59,434 nucleotides of DNA, from NCBI GenBank assembly GCA_903929485.1, contig CAIYUY010000190.1:1-59434 (forward strand), in the 5' to 3' direction. Origin of the DNA: an uncultured Desulfuromonadales bacterium (GTDB lineage Bacteria > Desulfobacterota > Desulfuromonadia > Geobacterales > CAIOGM01). The position numbers and the translations under genes are program-made. Position 1 is the stretch's first letter. The number at the start of each line of letters is the position of its first letter. The notes beneath the pieces are model-generated. The model was not told the DNA's origin, made no database searches, and was given only the letters and a program-made list of their open reading frames with translations. Below, one piece after another: positions 46,656 through 55,364 of this stretch.

Positions 46656-47096
46656 TCACCCGATCTGCTTCGTGTACTCGGCCATGGGCCAGAAAGGAAT
46701 TCCCCCGCGGGGGGTAAACCGCCCCTCCACCTTCAACCATCGAGGATCAAGGAGCTTGATCAGATCATTGGCGATTCGATTGACGCAACTCTCGTGAAAC
46801 TCGCCGAAGTTGCGATAACCGCAGAGATAGAGCTTCAGTGATTTGGATTCGACACACCGTTCATGGGGAATGTAGTCGATGATAATAGTGGCGAAATCCG
46901 GCTGCCCGGTCATGGGGCAAAGGGAGGTGAACTCCGGGCAGACGATGTGGAGAGTGCCGGAAACTCCGGCGGGATTCATCTCCGGGATGGCGAAGGGGCT
47001 GGGAAACCATTCAAGGAGCGACGACTCCGGCCGGTCATAACCATAGTGGGTGGAACCTTCACCCAGGGATTTCAAAGCGTCATGTAGCGGCTGCAT
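46656..47096 (-). CDS. queF: NADPH-dependent preQ0 reductase QueF
   Basis: Reduces 7-cyano-7-deazaguanine to preQ1, the substrate of Tgt. 146 residues, the short unimodular type. Catalytic C60 ([15 protein letters not shown], with D67) and the family motif ESKSLKLYL (83-91) are present, plus FHE. GGAG precedes the ATG. It lies 26 bases after the sensor kinase, far from queA and tgt. Confidence 0.95.
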   Translation of the reverse strand: MQPLHDALKSLGEGSTHYGYDRPESSLLEWFPSPFAIPEMNPAGVSGTLHIVCPEFTSLCPMTGQPDFATIIIDYIPHERCVESKSLKLYLCGYRNFGEFHESCVNRIANDLIKLLDPRWLKVEGRFTPRGGIPFWPMAEYTKQIG

Positions 47097-47122
47097 AAAT
47101 TATCTCCTATCCTTTTGAGAAA

Positions 47123-49549
47123 CTAAAGATTGTCGCTCACCCGGAGCGGTGTCGCATCCTCGTCGCCGGCTTCCAGTGAGCACCATGAAGGTTTGTCGCG
47201 ACGGGGGAGCTTGACGGTAACGGTAGTTCCCACGCCCACCACGCTTTCCACCCGTAACTGGCCGTGATGTTTGCCGACGATGTCGCGACAGACGCTTAAC
47301 CCGAGACCAACACCCTGCCCCACGTCCCTGGTGGTAAAAAAAGGCTCGAAAATCCGGCTGTTAAGCTCCTCGGGAATACCGTGACCGGTATCCTCCACCG
47401 CCAGATAAACAAAACCATCATCGTACCGGCTCTTGAGGGTGATCCGACCCGGCGGAGCAAGGGCCTGACCGGCGTTACGGAGCAGATGCAGAAAAAGCTG
47501 GTTCATCTCACCGGGGTTGCAAGGGATGAGAGGGAGCGGCTGATACTCCCGATGGATAACAGCCTGATCCTTCAGTTCATGGGCCAGGATACTCAGCGAG
47601 TTTTCCAGGCAGGCGGTTAGGTCGGCCGGCTCGTAGACCGGCGCGTCCACCCGGGAGAAGCTTTTCAGATCCATGACGATACGTGATACCCGTTCCACGC
47701 CGGAGAGGGATTCGGCAATGAGCTCCGGAGCATCATCCAGGATAAAGGAGATATCCAGCCTCTGTTCCGTAACAGCGAGCTCCCTCAGCTGTTCCGGAGG
47801 GGCGGTTGGAGCCAGGAGCTCCTGCTGAGCGCCGAGAAAAGTCCGGAGCTTCTGGAAATACTCGGCGAACACACGGATATTGCTGGTGGCGAAGGCCAGG
47901 GGGGTATTGATCTCATGGGCAACGCCGGCAGCCAATTGCCCCACGGAGGCTAGCTTCTCCTGACTCATGAGCAACAGATCCTTGGCCCGATTCTTGGAGA
48001 TCTCTTCCTGCACCAGTTCGGTGAGGTGAAGATTGAGATTCTCCAGTTTATACTGCTGCATCATGATCTGTTCTTCCGACTGTTTGCGCGGAGTGATATC
48101 CCAGGCGGTACCGGTGGTTCCCAGTATCGTACCATCGGGAGCGATGATGGGGGCCTTGAAAATCTCATACCAGGCAACCCCACCTTCCCCATCCGCCCGA
48201 TGTTCATCCACCTGACGGCTGACTCCCGTGGCAAGAATCTCCTCATCCACCGAATGGTAGTACTCCGCCTGAGCAGGCGGCCAGAGATCAAAGACGGTCA
48301 GACCGAGAATTTCTTCCCGGAGACGTCCCACGGCCGAGGCATACTGGTGATTAACCATGAGGAATTTACCATCCCGATCCTTAAGCCAAGCCTCCATGGG
48401 AAGGTTGTCCAGCATGGTCTGCAGGTGGTTACGGGTGAGCGCCAAGACCTGCTCTGTTTGCCGATGCCCCTTGATCTCGTCCAGCAGTCTTCCGTTGCTG
48501 GTGGCCAGTTCGGCGGTTCGCCTTTCCACCAGGAGATCCACCTCCTCCCGGGAACGACGGTGTTCTCGCAAATAAAGGGAACTCAATCTCGTGATAAAAA
48601 ATCCCGTGGGGAGTATCAGCAGAAAGGCCAGGGAGATTGCGTCGGAATGATAGCCGCGAGTCCCCTCGCAGCCGACCCGCCACTGATGTCCGGCAAGCGT
48701 GAAGTCACGGGCAAAGGAGAGCTGGGGAAAGATAAGATCATCCACTCCCATGAACTGTTCCGCTATCTCCCTGGGGACGACATGGTGGAACAACGGCTCT
48801 CCACCGGGGGGGGCGGCGCGATCCTTAAGAGTCGTATTCAACGCCATCCCGGCTGTGGGTCGAAGCGCGGCCTCGAGGATATCATTCGCCCTGAAGAGCT
48901 CCACGGCAAAACCGAGAATCTTGTGGGCCGCATCATAGACCGGCGCACAGACGACAAAACCATACCCTCCCCCCAGTTCCCTAATAAGTCTGACACGGGT
49001 CGTAACCTCGATCTCCCCCGTCTCTTCCGCCTCCCGGAGCACCGCCTCCAGCACCGGATCGGATCCCAAGTCATAGCCAAGAAGCCGTAGGTTTCCCGAG
49101 AGCGACTCAACAAAAGTTAGCGGGTAATAACGTCGACGGGCCATGGCCGGAGCCAGGGAATCATCGGAAGCGCGTTGGGTGAAGGGAAAACCGGCGGCGC
49201 GCTCCATTTCTTCCCGTCGGGAAGCCGGGACCAAGGGAGCCCAGGCCACCGCCTGAATCCCTGAATGACTCAATATGGGGGGGATAAACTCTCGAAAAGA
49301 GTCACGGTCAACCTCCCCCCGCCGTCCCATCCCTTCCATGAAACGAGCGAGTCCGTCCATCTCCTGCACTCGGTCCTGCAGCATCTCCACCACATCCTCC
49401 GCCCGCTTGGAGGCGTCAATAACGAACTGCTTGTGATATTCCCGCCATGAGATGAAATAGCCGAAGGAAAAAACAAGCAGCGTCAGAACGATGCCTAACT
49501 GAATGACGAGGCGGGGGGTCATCCACTCCTCGATCCTGGAGATCTTCAT
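47123..49549 (-). CDS. CHASE-like/PAS sensor histidine kinase downstream of the multicopper oxidase
   Basis: 808 residues. TM1 (about 17-38), CHASE-like domain, TM2 (about 310-333), one PAS domain (near 375-490, DNLPMEAWLKDRDGKFLMVN), a coiled coil, HEINTPLAF and a HATPase domain (HLLRNAGQA, DTGHGI, GVGLGLSV). It is the shorter sister of the kinase at 29.4-32.9 kb, lacking three PAS units. The ATG at 49549 with GGAGG is preferred over one 18 bases upstream. It starts 21 bases after the oxidase stop, so the two are probably one transcript. Confidence 0.9.
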   Translation of the reverse strand: MKISRIEEWMTPRLVIQLGIVLTLLVFSFGYFISWREYHKQFVIDASKRAEDVVEMLQDRVQEMDGLARFMEGMGRRGEVDRDSFREFIPPILSHSGIQAVAWAPLVPASRREEMERAAGFPFTQRASDDSLAPAMARRRYYPLTFVESLSGNLRLLGYDLGSDPVLEAVLREAEETGEIEVTTRVRLIRELGGGYGFVVCAPVYDAAHKILGFAVELFRANDILEAALRPTAGMALNTTLKDRAAPPGGEPLFHHVVPREIAEQFMGVDDLIFPQLSFARDFTLAGHQWRVGCEGTRGYHSDAISLAFLLILPTGFFITRLSSLYLREHRRSREEVDLLVERRTAELATSNGRLLDEIKGHRQTEQVLALTRNHLQTMLDNLPMEAWLKDRDGKFLMVNHQYASAVGRLREEILGLTVFDLWPPAQAEYYHSVDEEILATGVSRQVDEHRADGEGGVAWYEIFKAPIIAPDGTILGTTGTAWDITPRKQSEEQIMMQQYKLENLNLHLTELVQEEISKNRAKDLLLMSQEKLASVGQLAAGVAHEINTPLAFATSNIRVFAEYFQKLRTFLGAQQELLAPTAPPEQLRELAVTEQRLDISFILDDAPELIAESLSGVERVSRIVMDLKSFSRVDAPVYEPADLTACLENSLSILAHELKDQAVIHREYQPLPLIPCNPGEMNQLFLHLLRNAGQALAPPGRITLKSRYDDGFVYLAVEDTGHGIPEELNSRIFEPFFTTRDVGQGVGLGLSVCRDIVGKHHGQLRVESVVGVGTTVTVKLPRRDKPSWCSLEAGDEDATPLRVSDNL

Positions 49550-49570
49550 CCTGATACCCTCCGACACGCT

Positions 49571-52500
49571 TTAGGGGTGAACTCCCGCAAGGGGGTGCGA
49601 AAAACCGGCCACGACCGTATTTGACGGCAGCGAGTCGGTGGTGGAGGAAAACATCGCGGCATCGGCCGGCGTGGCGCCGCCGACAGCTACCACGTAGTAC
49701 TCATGGGCGACACCCGGCGCCACCGTACCGTCCGAAAAACTCGTGGCGTTGGCCGGCGCGGTCCCAATCTGCACAAAACCGGCGCCGCCGGCCACCCCCC
49801 TGCGGAAGATCTTATGGGAGATGACGTTGGTTGCCCCCACCCCCATGGCCGGGTTGGGATTGGTATCCATCCAGGTGAGTGTAACCCTGGGGGGTGAACC
49901 GGAAATAGTGGCGGCAAGATTCACCGGATTGAGCCGGCGGTTGGTTACGGTGAAGACCAGTGGCCGCATGAAGTCGTTCTCCTCATGACCCAGCATATGG
50001 CAGTGCCAGATATACTCCCAGCCGTAATCGGCTACCACGTTGCTGTTGGGATTGGGAATAATTCCCGGGGCCAGGGCCGACTGGGTGAAGTTATTGGTGC
50101 TTCCGGCAACCTGGGTCGGATCACGATACCTGATACTCAACGGCAAGCCGAAAGGGGCAACGGGACGCTTGGGGCGCACCGCCACGACGATATCCTCCAG
50201 CGGTTGCATGGTGACGGTCTCCTTCCACCCCAGCTCCGCCGCCGGAGGGGGTTTGACCGTCCCATCCCGACCGATACGGTTGATAACCTGCAGATCCAGG
50301 AGGTGAAAGTGAACCGGGTGGGCGTCCTCACCGTTATGAGCAATCCGCCAGATCTGCGTCTCACCCTCCTTCAGCGTTTCCGTGGCGGGGTCCAGGTAAC
50401 CCAGCGGCAGGGATATCCTGGTGAAAGGGGTGGGGCCCGGAACCTCGATCCCCAGGGTGGCGTTCCCCCGGCCATGGGAGTCGAACCGCTCCTGGATGCT
50501 CTTCCTCCGGACCGGCACACCGGTTGCCAGGGCGCCGGCGGGAACCGTGGTCGGGTTCGAATCAACTATCCCTCTCCCGGGGGAAAGATATTTATAGTAG
50601 GTGATGGTGTCACCGGTCATGAAATCCCAGGTTTCCGGTGCGCTGCCGCAGAAGCTTTGAAACCCGCCGCCATCGGTGCAGGGGCGTGCGTACTGATCGA
50701 TCCAGCCGGCGCCAAAAGGAGTGTTATAGGCGGACTCCGCCACCACCGGTGGAGGCTGGGTCCGGGCGTAAGCGTTGGGGAGCCCATTTACCAGCGGTGT
50801 CGCATCGAAGGGGGGCGAGGGAGGAGAGGCGGCGACCACGATCTGCATCATGGTGCGGGTGTTAGGTCCGTAACCGGGAAGAGTCTCGGGAGCCCCCCCC
50901 TCATCGGTCTCGTCTTCGTTCCCCGTGTAGTAATCCAGACGCTCTTCACCGGCCGGGACCGGAGCCGGAGCGTCATTGTAGAGAATCAGGGTCTGCCCCG
51001 CGAAAGCGGAGAAGTCGATGATGGCGTCGGCCCGCTCGGCGTTCCCCAGGAAGAGCCCGGCGGGGCTCTGAAGCCCCGGCGCCTTGGACTCTTTTTGTAA
51101 TCGACTGAATTTGATGGGGTGCGAGGGGATCTCCACCACCTTGGGGAGGAGCCCCCCTTCGGTGCCAAACAGGAGGATCTTGGGCCCGACGGTAAGGGGA
51201 TCTGGAACCCGGCTCCTCTGGTCGGCATTCTCCGCGGCCGGCCAGGACGCAGGCCGGCATGGTTTACGCCGCCCCGACTCCATCCAGGGCTGGCCTGTAA
51301 CCGTGTCGGTACTGTTGTCCCCGGGGCACTCCCTGGATCTTCCGGACGGCATCTCATTTTCAGTTTCCACCAGCCGCACTTCGGTACACTCCCGGGGGGT
51401 CGGGATGGTCCCGTCGGGACGCCTGGAGACGCCGTCGCAAAGGAGTGCGGTGGAAGTATTGTCGGGGTCATAACTCTTCATGTCCGCCGCCAGGTAGAGT
51501 CCCAGGTTGAGTATCCGGTCATTGGAGCCATTGAGTATAAGGAACCGGTAAGCCTTGGGCTGCACCGTTAACGTCGGATAGAGGGTCCCATTGACCATGG
51601 CCGTGTCGCCATAGCTTTCCGGGATGGTGCTCACCTTGCCGTAGCTCCCCTCGGGGAGGAGGAACGGGGCTGGGGAAGGAGGCTCGGACCAGGGGCCGTA
51701 ATCCCATCGCCCGGCCGGATTCACTCCATCACAGGAGGTGGGGTCCTGCTTCGCCTCGTAGACGTGGCCGAACCAGAGGTCGCCGTACTTGCCCCAGGCG
51801 TTCTGGTCCCACCGGGCATCTTGCAAGGCGATGTCCTTGGGGACGAAGCTCTTATCCTGGAGAATAAGGGGGATGGTATCGCTCAGGTCGGGGATAACCC
51901 CGGCGCCGGCCAGCCTTCGTTCAACCTGATCCAGAAGAAGGTACCCGGCCACGTTCCCCACATATGTGTTGAGGCGAGTCAGCCCTATGGTGTGATCATG
52001 ATACCAGAGAAACCGGGCGCTCAATCCGTTGGGCCAGAAATAGCTCATGGCGCCGGGACCCGGGTCGGGCATATCGGGGGCGTTATACGCCACCGGTCCC
52101 CTGAGCGCCGTCGTGGAGCGCTCCTTGACCGGAGCGATCCATTGAAACGGCGTACCGTCGCTGATCCAGGGGTTGTCGCCGCCATGGAGATGAAACGCAA
52201 CACGGTTCTCGGTGTACGTCTCACCGTTTGGTCCCCTGGATGCGCCCATGAGGCTCTTGTCCACCGGGATGAAGAGGTCGCCGTTTCGCTTAACGACCTT
52301 CCCCTTGACAAGCTGGGCCGAACCGGTGGGAAGCAGATTAACGAACTTTACCCGGGTCGGTTTCCCGTTGGAGGTGGAGTGTCCCAGAATCATCTGCAAG
52401 GCTGATTGGGTCTGTTCCGCCGGCAAGGCCGGGTCGTAATGAAAGGCGGTAACGAGAGGGCCAAGGTAGTGGGGTTTATGAACGGCATGGTACGGAACGC

Positions 52501-53014
52501 CGGCGGCGTCGGTAATCGGCATTCCATCCGGATAGAGAAGAGGGATCCGCTCTCCCCTTACCACCTTTGTCTCCAACTGTACGTAGCCGCGCAGCAGGGT
52601 CCCGCCGGTTCCGGAAAAGAGGTTGCCCCGAAGAGGAGGGAGGTCGCTATGCAGCTGCTCCCGGTACTCCACTACCCCGATCTCGAAATAGTCGGAACCG
52701 GGATAGGTCGTCGTATCGGCAATGGCCAACGGCAGGCACTGACCCAGTGTGGCGGTGGGGCCATTCAGATCGCAGATACGAGGTAACTGGTCGACAAATT
52801 TCCTGATGGCGCTCCCGGAATCGTGGCCAACGCCCGCCGAGTCGATTCGTATTCCTGACGGGCTGTTGGCCCAAAAGGTCTGAAGACGCTTTTGGGCGCC
52901 GCCGCTACAGTTGTTGAAGACCCACCCGGGGCCGGCATCCGCTCGTCCGGTGGTCAGCAGAAGAAGAAACAGGGTGACGATCAGAATTAACGACAAAATG
53001 GAACGCTTTTCCAT
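49571..53014 (-). CDS. Exported multicopper oxidase, OmpB-like, with C-terminal FN3 domain
   Basis: 1147 residues with a signal peptide (about 1-27). All four copper-site motifs are present: HLHGGDN near 273, WYHDH near 338, HPVHFH near 899 and HCHMLGHEENDFM near 1006, the last supplying the type 1 copper axial Met. A long insertion (about 400-850) separates the halves and the end is a fibronectin type III domain (LAATISGSPPRVTLTW). Size and layout recall OmpB of Geobacter sulfurreducens, an outer-surface oxidase linked to Fe(III) oxide reduction; substrate here is inferred. AAGGA lies upstream of the ATG. Confidence 0.9.
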   Translation of the reverse strand: MEKRSILSLILIVTLFLLLLTTGRADAGPGWVFNNCSGGAQKRLQTFWANSPSGIRIDSAGVGHDSGSAIRKFVDQLPRICDLNGPTATLGQCLPLAIADTTTYPGSDYFEIGVVEYREQLHSDLPPLRGNLFSGTGGTLLRGYVQLETKVVRGERIPLLYPDGMPITDAAGVPYHAVHKPHYLGPLVTAFHYDPALPAEQTQSALQMILGHSTSNGKPTRVKFVNLLPTGSAQLVKGKVVKRNGDLFIPVDKSLMGASRGPNGETYTENRVAFHLHGGDNPWISDGTPFQWIAPVKERSTTALRGPVAYNAPDMPDPGPGAMSYFWPNGLSARFLWYHDHTIGLTRLNTYVGNVAGYLLLDQVERRLAGAGVIPDLSDTIPLILQDKSFVPKDIALQDARWDQNAWGKYGDLWFGHVYEAKQDPTSCDGVNPAGRWDYGPWSEPPSPAPFLLPEGSYGKVSTIPESYGDTAMVNGTLYPTLTVQPKAYRFLILNGSNDRILNLGLYLAADMKSYDPDNTSTALLCDGVSRRPDGTIPTPRECTEVRLVETENEMPSGRSRECPGDNSTDTVTGQPWMESGRRKPCRPASWPAAENADQRSRVPDPLTVGPKILLFGTEGGLLPKVVEIPSHPIKFSRLQKESKAPGLQSPAGLFLGNAERADAIIDFSAFAGQTLILYNDAPAPVPAGEERLDYYTGNEDETDEGGAPETLPGYGPNTRTMMQIVVAASPPSPPFDATPLVNGLPNAYARTQPPPVVAESAYNTPFGAGWIDQYARPCTDGGGFQSFCGSAPETWDFMTGDTITYYKYLSPGRGIVDSNPTTVPAGALATGVPVRRKSIQERFDSHGRGNATLGIEVPGPTPFTRISLPLGYLDPATETLKEGETQIWRIAHNGEDAHPVHFHLLDLQVINRIGRDGTVKPPPAAELGWKETVTMQPLEDIVVAVRPKRPVAPFGLPLSIRYRDPTQVAGSTNNFTQSALAPGIIPNPNSNVVADYGWEYIWHCHMLGHEENDFMRPLVFTVTNRRLNPVNLAATISGSPPRVTLTWMDTNPNPAMGVGATNVISHKIFRRGVAGGAGFVQIGTAPANATSFSDGTVAPGVAHEYYVVAVGGATPADAAMFSSTTDSLPSNTVVAGFSHPLAGVHP

Positions 53015-53101
53015 GCGAGGGGATTTCCTTTCAAAACTCATCGTATCAAAAATTAAAAACAATCCACCACAATAGTCCGGAGGAGGGGTACCGACTGCTC
53101 G

Positions 53102-53764
53102 TCACTCCCAGACAACCTTCTGACGTTCCTCGCTGATAGCGTTACGATAAGCCGCGGTAAGCTCCTCCTGATTGGTGACACTAAATCCCAGGTCATGAAC
53201 CAGTCCGTCTTCTATCCCGTATACCCAGCCGTGAACCGTCACGTCCTGTCGCCGTTCCCAGGCTTCCTGCAGGACGGTAGTCTGGCAGACATTCAGCACC
53301 TGCTCCACCACGTTCAGTTCGCAGAGCCGATCCCATTTCTCCGTGAACCCCTCGATCTTCGCCAGAATCCGTTCGTGTTTGACCATGACATCCTGCACAT
53401 GGCGAAGCCAGTTATCGATGAGCCCCTGTTTTTCCCGCATCAGGGCCGACTTGACCCCTCCACAGCGGTAATGCCCCACGATGATGATATCCGTGACCTT
53501 GAGAACATCCACGGCGTACTGGATGACCGACAGACAGTTCAGGTCGGTATGGACCACCACGTTGGCCACATTCCGATGAACGAAGAGTTCCCCCGGCATC
53601 AAACCGACGATCTCGTTGGCCGGTACCCGACTGTCGGAGCAGCCGATCCAGAGGTACTGGGGATTCTGTTGATCCGCCAGCTTCTGAAAAAAATTCGGGT
53701 CTCGGGCGCTGATCCACTCAGCCCATCTCCGGTTGCTGTAGATCAATTGCTGGAGTGTTTTCAT
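53102..53764 (-). CDS. can: Beta-class carbonic anhydrase
   Basis: Interconverts CO2 and bicarbonate. 220 residues. Zinc ligands C42, H98 and C101 with the D44-x-R46 dyad appear in GCSDSRVPAN and VGHYRCGG; HRNVANVV is also typical. No signal peptide, so cytoplasmic. It follows the ferredoxin gene by 78 bases on the same strand. Confidence 0.96.
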   Translation of the reverse strand: MKTLQQLIYSNRRWAEWISARDPNFFQKLADQQNPQYLWIGCSDSRVPANEIVGLMPGELFVHRNVANVVVHTDLNCLSVIQYAVDVLKVTDIIIVGHYRCGGVKSALMREKQGLIDNWLRHVQDVMVKHERILAKIEGFTEKWDRLCELNVVEQVLNVCQTTVLQEAWERRQDVTVHGWVYGIEDGLVHDLGFSVTNQEELTAAYRNAISEERQKVVWE

Positions 53765-53842
53765 GGCATGCCCCCTGTTGTCAGTATCCCGCCACCCGCG
53801 GAAACCACCGGACGATCCCGGCGACCGGCAATGAGGGTACGC

Positions 53843-54040
53843 TCACAATGCTTCCTTCCACCCGATACAGCTCACCGGGCAGCCGTCCATGGCGAGTTGG
53901 ATCTTCGCTTCCGACGCGCCGGCAGGGTTGTAGACTTGAGAGAAATTCTTCTCACTCATCCGGAAAACCTCCGGTACGGCCTGGACACAGAGGGTACAGC
54001 TTATACAGAGTTCCTTATCAACCCAGGGGATCCTGGACAT
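53843..54040 (-). CDS. Single-cluster [4Fe-4S] ferredoxin
   Basis: 65 residues: CISCTLC supplies three cluster cysteines and the C-terminal CPVSCI the fourth, as in Desulfovibrio-type ferredoxin I. The position that in many relatives is a fourth cysteine (x3-C-P) is alanine (VQAVPEVF). AAGGAG is seven bases before the ATG at 54040; the longer frame upstream lacks similarity. Redox partner unknown. Confidence 0.9.
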   Translation of the reverse strand: MSRIPWVDKELCISCTLCVQAVPEVFRMSEKNFSQVYNPAGASEAKIQLAMDGCPVSCIGWKEAL

Positions 54041-54301
54041 GGAGCTACTCCTTTTCATCCGAAGAGAGGGAGACAGGATAAAGATCATCTCCCCTTGTTT
54101 AACAATCGACCATTATAGCCTTTTTTTTCCACCGGGCAAACATCTTTTCCATTACCGGCGTCGTTCACCATGGAACATGTTGCCCCTCATGACAAAAAAA
54201 GGTACTCTGTCTCGGGTAAAATTCCTGTTCAAGGGATAATCGTGTAATAACGTTCCTCCTGAACCTGCCGATCGGTGAGAAACAGTAACGATCACATTTC
54301 A

Positions 54302-54697
54302 ATGATCATGAACGACAAAAGTCGGCCGGGTTCCCCGGCAAAGGTGGGCTCCATGGGACTGGGAACATTGCTTGGCGGTAAGGTGCTGAAAGAGCTGCTG
54401 GGACTCTCCCCGCAGATCATCACCACGGCGGAACAGCTCTACTCCACCGTTAACCGAAACCGGCGGATGGGAGCCGATACCGAATCTCCGTTGAACTCGC
54501 GTCTCATCAACCTGGAAGCGGCCAATGCGGCCCAAACGGAACTTCTGGAACAGATGGCCGGTCAGATAAGAGTCCTCGCCTTGGCCATGGAACAACTCAC
54601 CCTGAGATCAAGACGCCTCACCATCCTCGCGGGGGGCGCGGGACTCCTTTCCGTTCTGTCCATCCTCCTCCTTCTGATCAGGGAGTTCTATTCATGA
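54302..54697 (+). CDS. Coiled-coil, tail-anchored membrane protein of unknown function
   Basis: About 131 residues. A glycine-rich first part (GSMGLGTLLGGKVLKELLGL) leads to a heptad-like helix (LNSRLINLEAANAAQTELLEQMAGQIRVLALAMEQL) and one C-terminal membrane helix (about 107-127) ending with a charged tail. Several ATG/GTG starts lie within 30 bases and none has a good ribosome site, so the start is uncertain. Its stop overlaps the tag ATG (ATGA), which supports it as a real gene. Confidence 0.7.
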   Translation: MIMNDKSRPGSPAKVGSMGLGTLLGGKVLKELLGLSPQIITTAEQLYSTVNRNRRMGADTESPLNSRLINLEAANAAQTELLEQMAGQIRVLALAMEQLTLRSRRLTILAGGAGLLSVLSILLLLIREFYS

Positions 54698-55344
54698 GCG
54701 AAACAACCCGCGGTGAACTTGACGCCACCTGTCGATGCGTCTGGTCCGGCGCCGCACCGGAGATGATTGCCTACCACGACCAGGAATGGGGAGTCCCCAG
54801 CCATGACGATCGACACCTCTTCGAGCTCCTGACCCTGGAAGGGGCCCAGGCCGGCCTTTCCTGGTCCACCATCCTCGGGAAGCGCCAGGGTTATCGTCGC
54901 CTCTTCGCCGATTTCGACCCGGAGGCCGTGGCCCGTTTCGACCATGAAAAAATAGCTGAACTCCTGGCCGATTCAAGCATCGTCCGAAACCGCCTCAAGG
55001 TGGCGTCCGCCATCACCAATGCCCGGGCCGTCCTGGCCCTTCGGGAAGAGTTCGGGAGCCTCCACCAATTCCTCTGGAGTTGTATCGAGGGGGCGCCTCT
55101 GCAGCATGCTCGGCAAACAGCGGCGGAGATCCCCGCCGTCATCCCAGCCGCCCAGGCTCTGAGCAGCGAACTGAAGCGCCGCGGCTTCCGTTTCGTCGGC
55201 CCCACCATTTGCTATGCCTTCATGCAGGCTGCCGGCATGGTCAACGATCATACTGTTGACTGCTTTCGCTGGAGAGAATTGGGAGGAGAAGAGAGGCGGA
55301 GAAAAAGAGAGAGTCTCCCAGGAGACATTCCAGGAACTGCTTGA
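54694..55344 (+). CDS. tag: DNA-3-methyladenine glycosylase I
   Basis: Removes 3-methyladenine from alkylated DNA. 216 residues. The HhH-related fold shows RCVWSGAAPEMIAYHDQEWG at the N-terminus, GLSWSTILGKRQGYRRLFADFDP and the zinc-ligand block NDHTVDCFRW near the C-terminus. It is translationally coupled to the coiled-coil protein by a four-base overlap. Confidence 0.95.
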   Translation: MSETTRGELDATCRCVWSGAAPEMIAYHDQEWGVPSHDDRHLFELLTLEGAQAGLSWSTILGKRQGYRRLFADFDPEAVARFDHEKIAELLADSSIVRNRLKVASAITNARAVLALREEFGSLHQFLWSCIEGAPLQHARQTAAEIPAVIPAAQALSSELKRRGFRFVGPTICYAFMQAAGMVNDHTVDCFRWRELGGEERRRKRESLPGDIPGTA

Positions 55345-55364
55345 CAAACTAATTCTCTATTGAA

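Noticed and set aside
48026-49090. 354-codon plus-strand frame opposite the CHASE-like kinase
   Set aside because: Antisense shadow of a gene with clear domains; no start signal.
49985-51100. 371-codon plus-strand frame opposite the multicopper oxidase
   Set aside because: Antisense shadow; the minus strand carries all copper motifs in frame.
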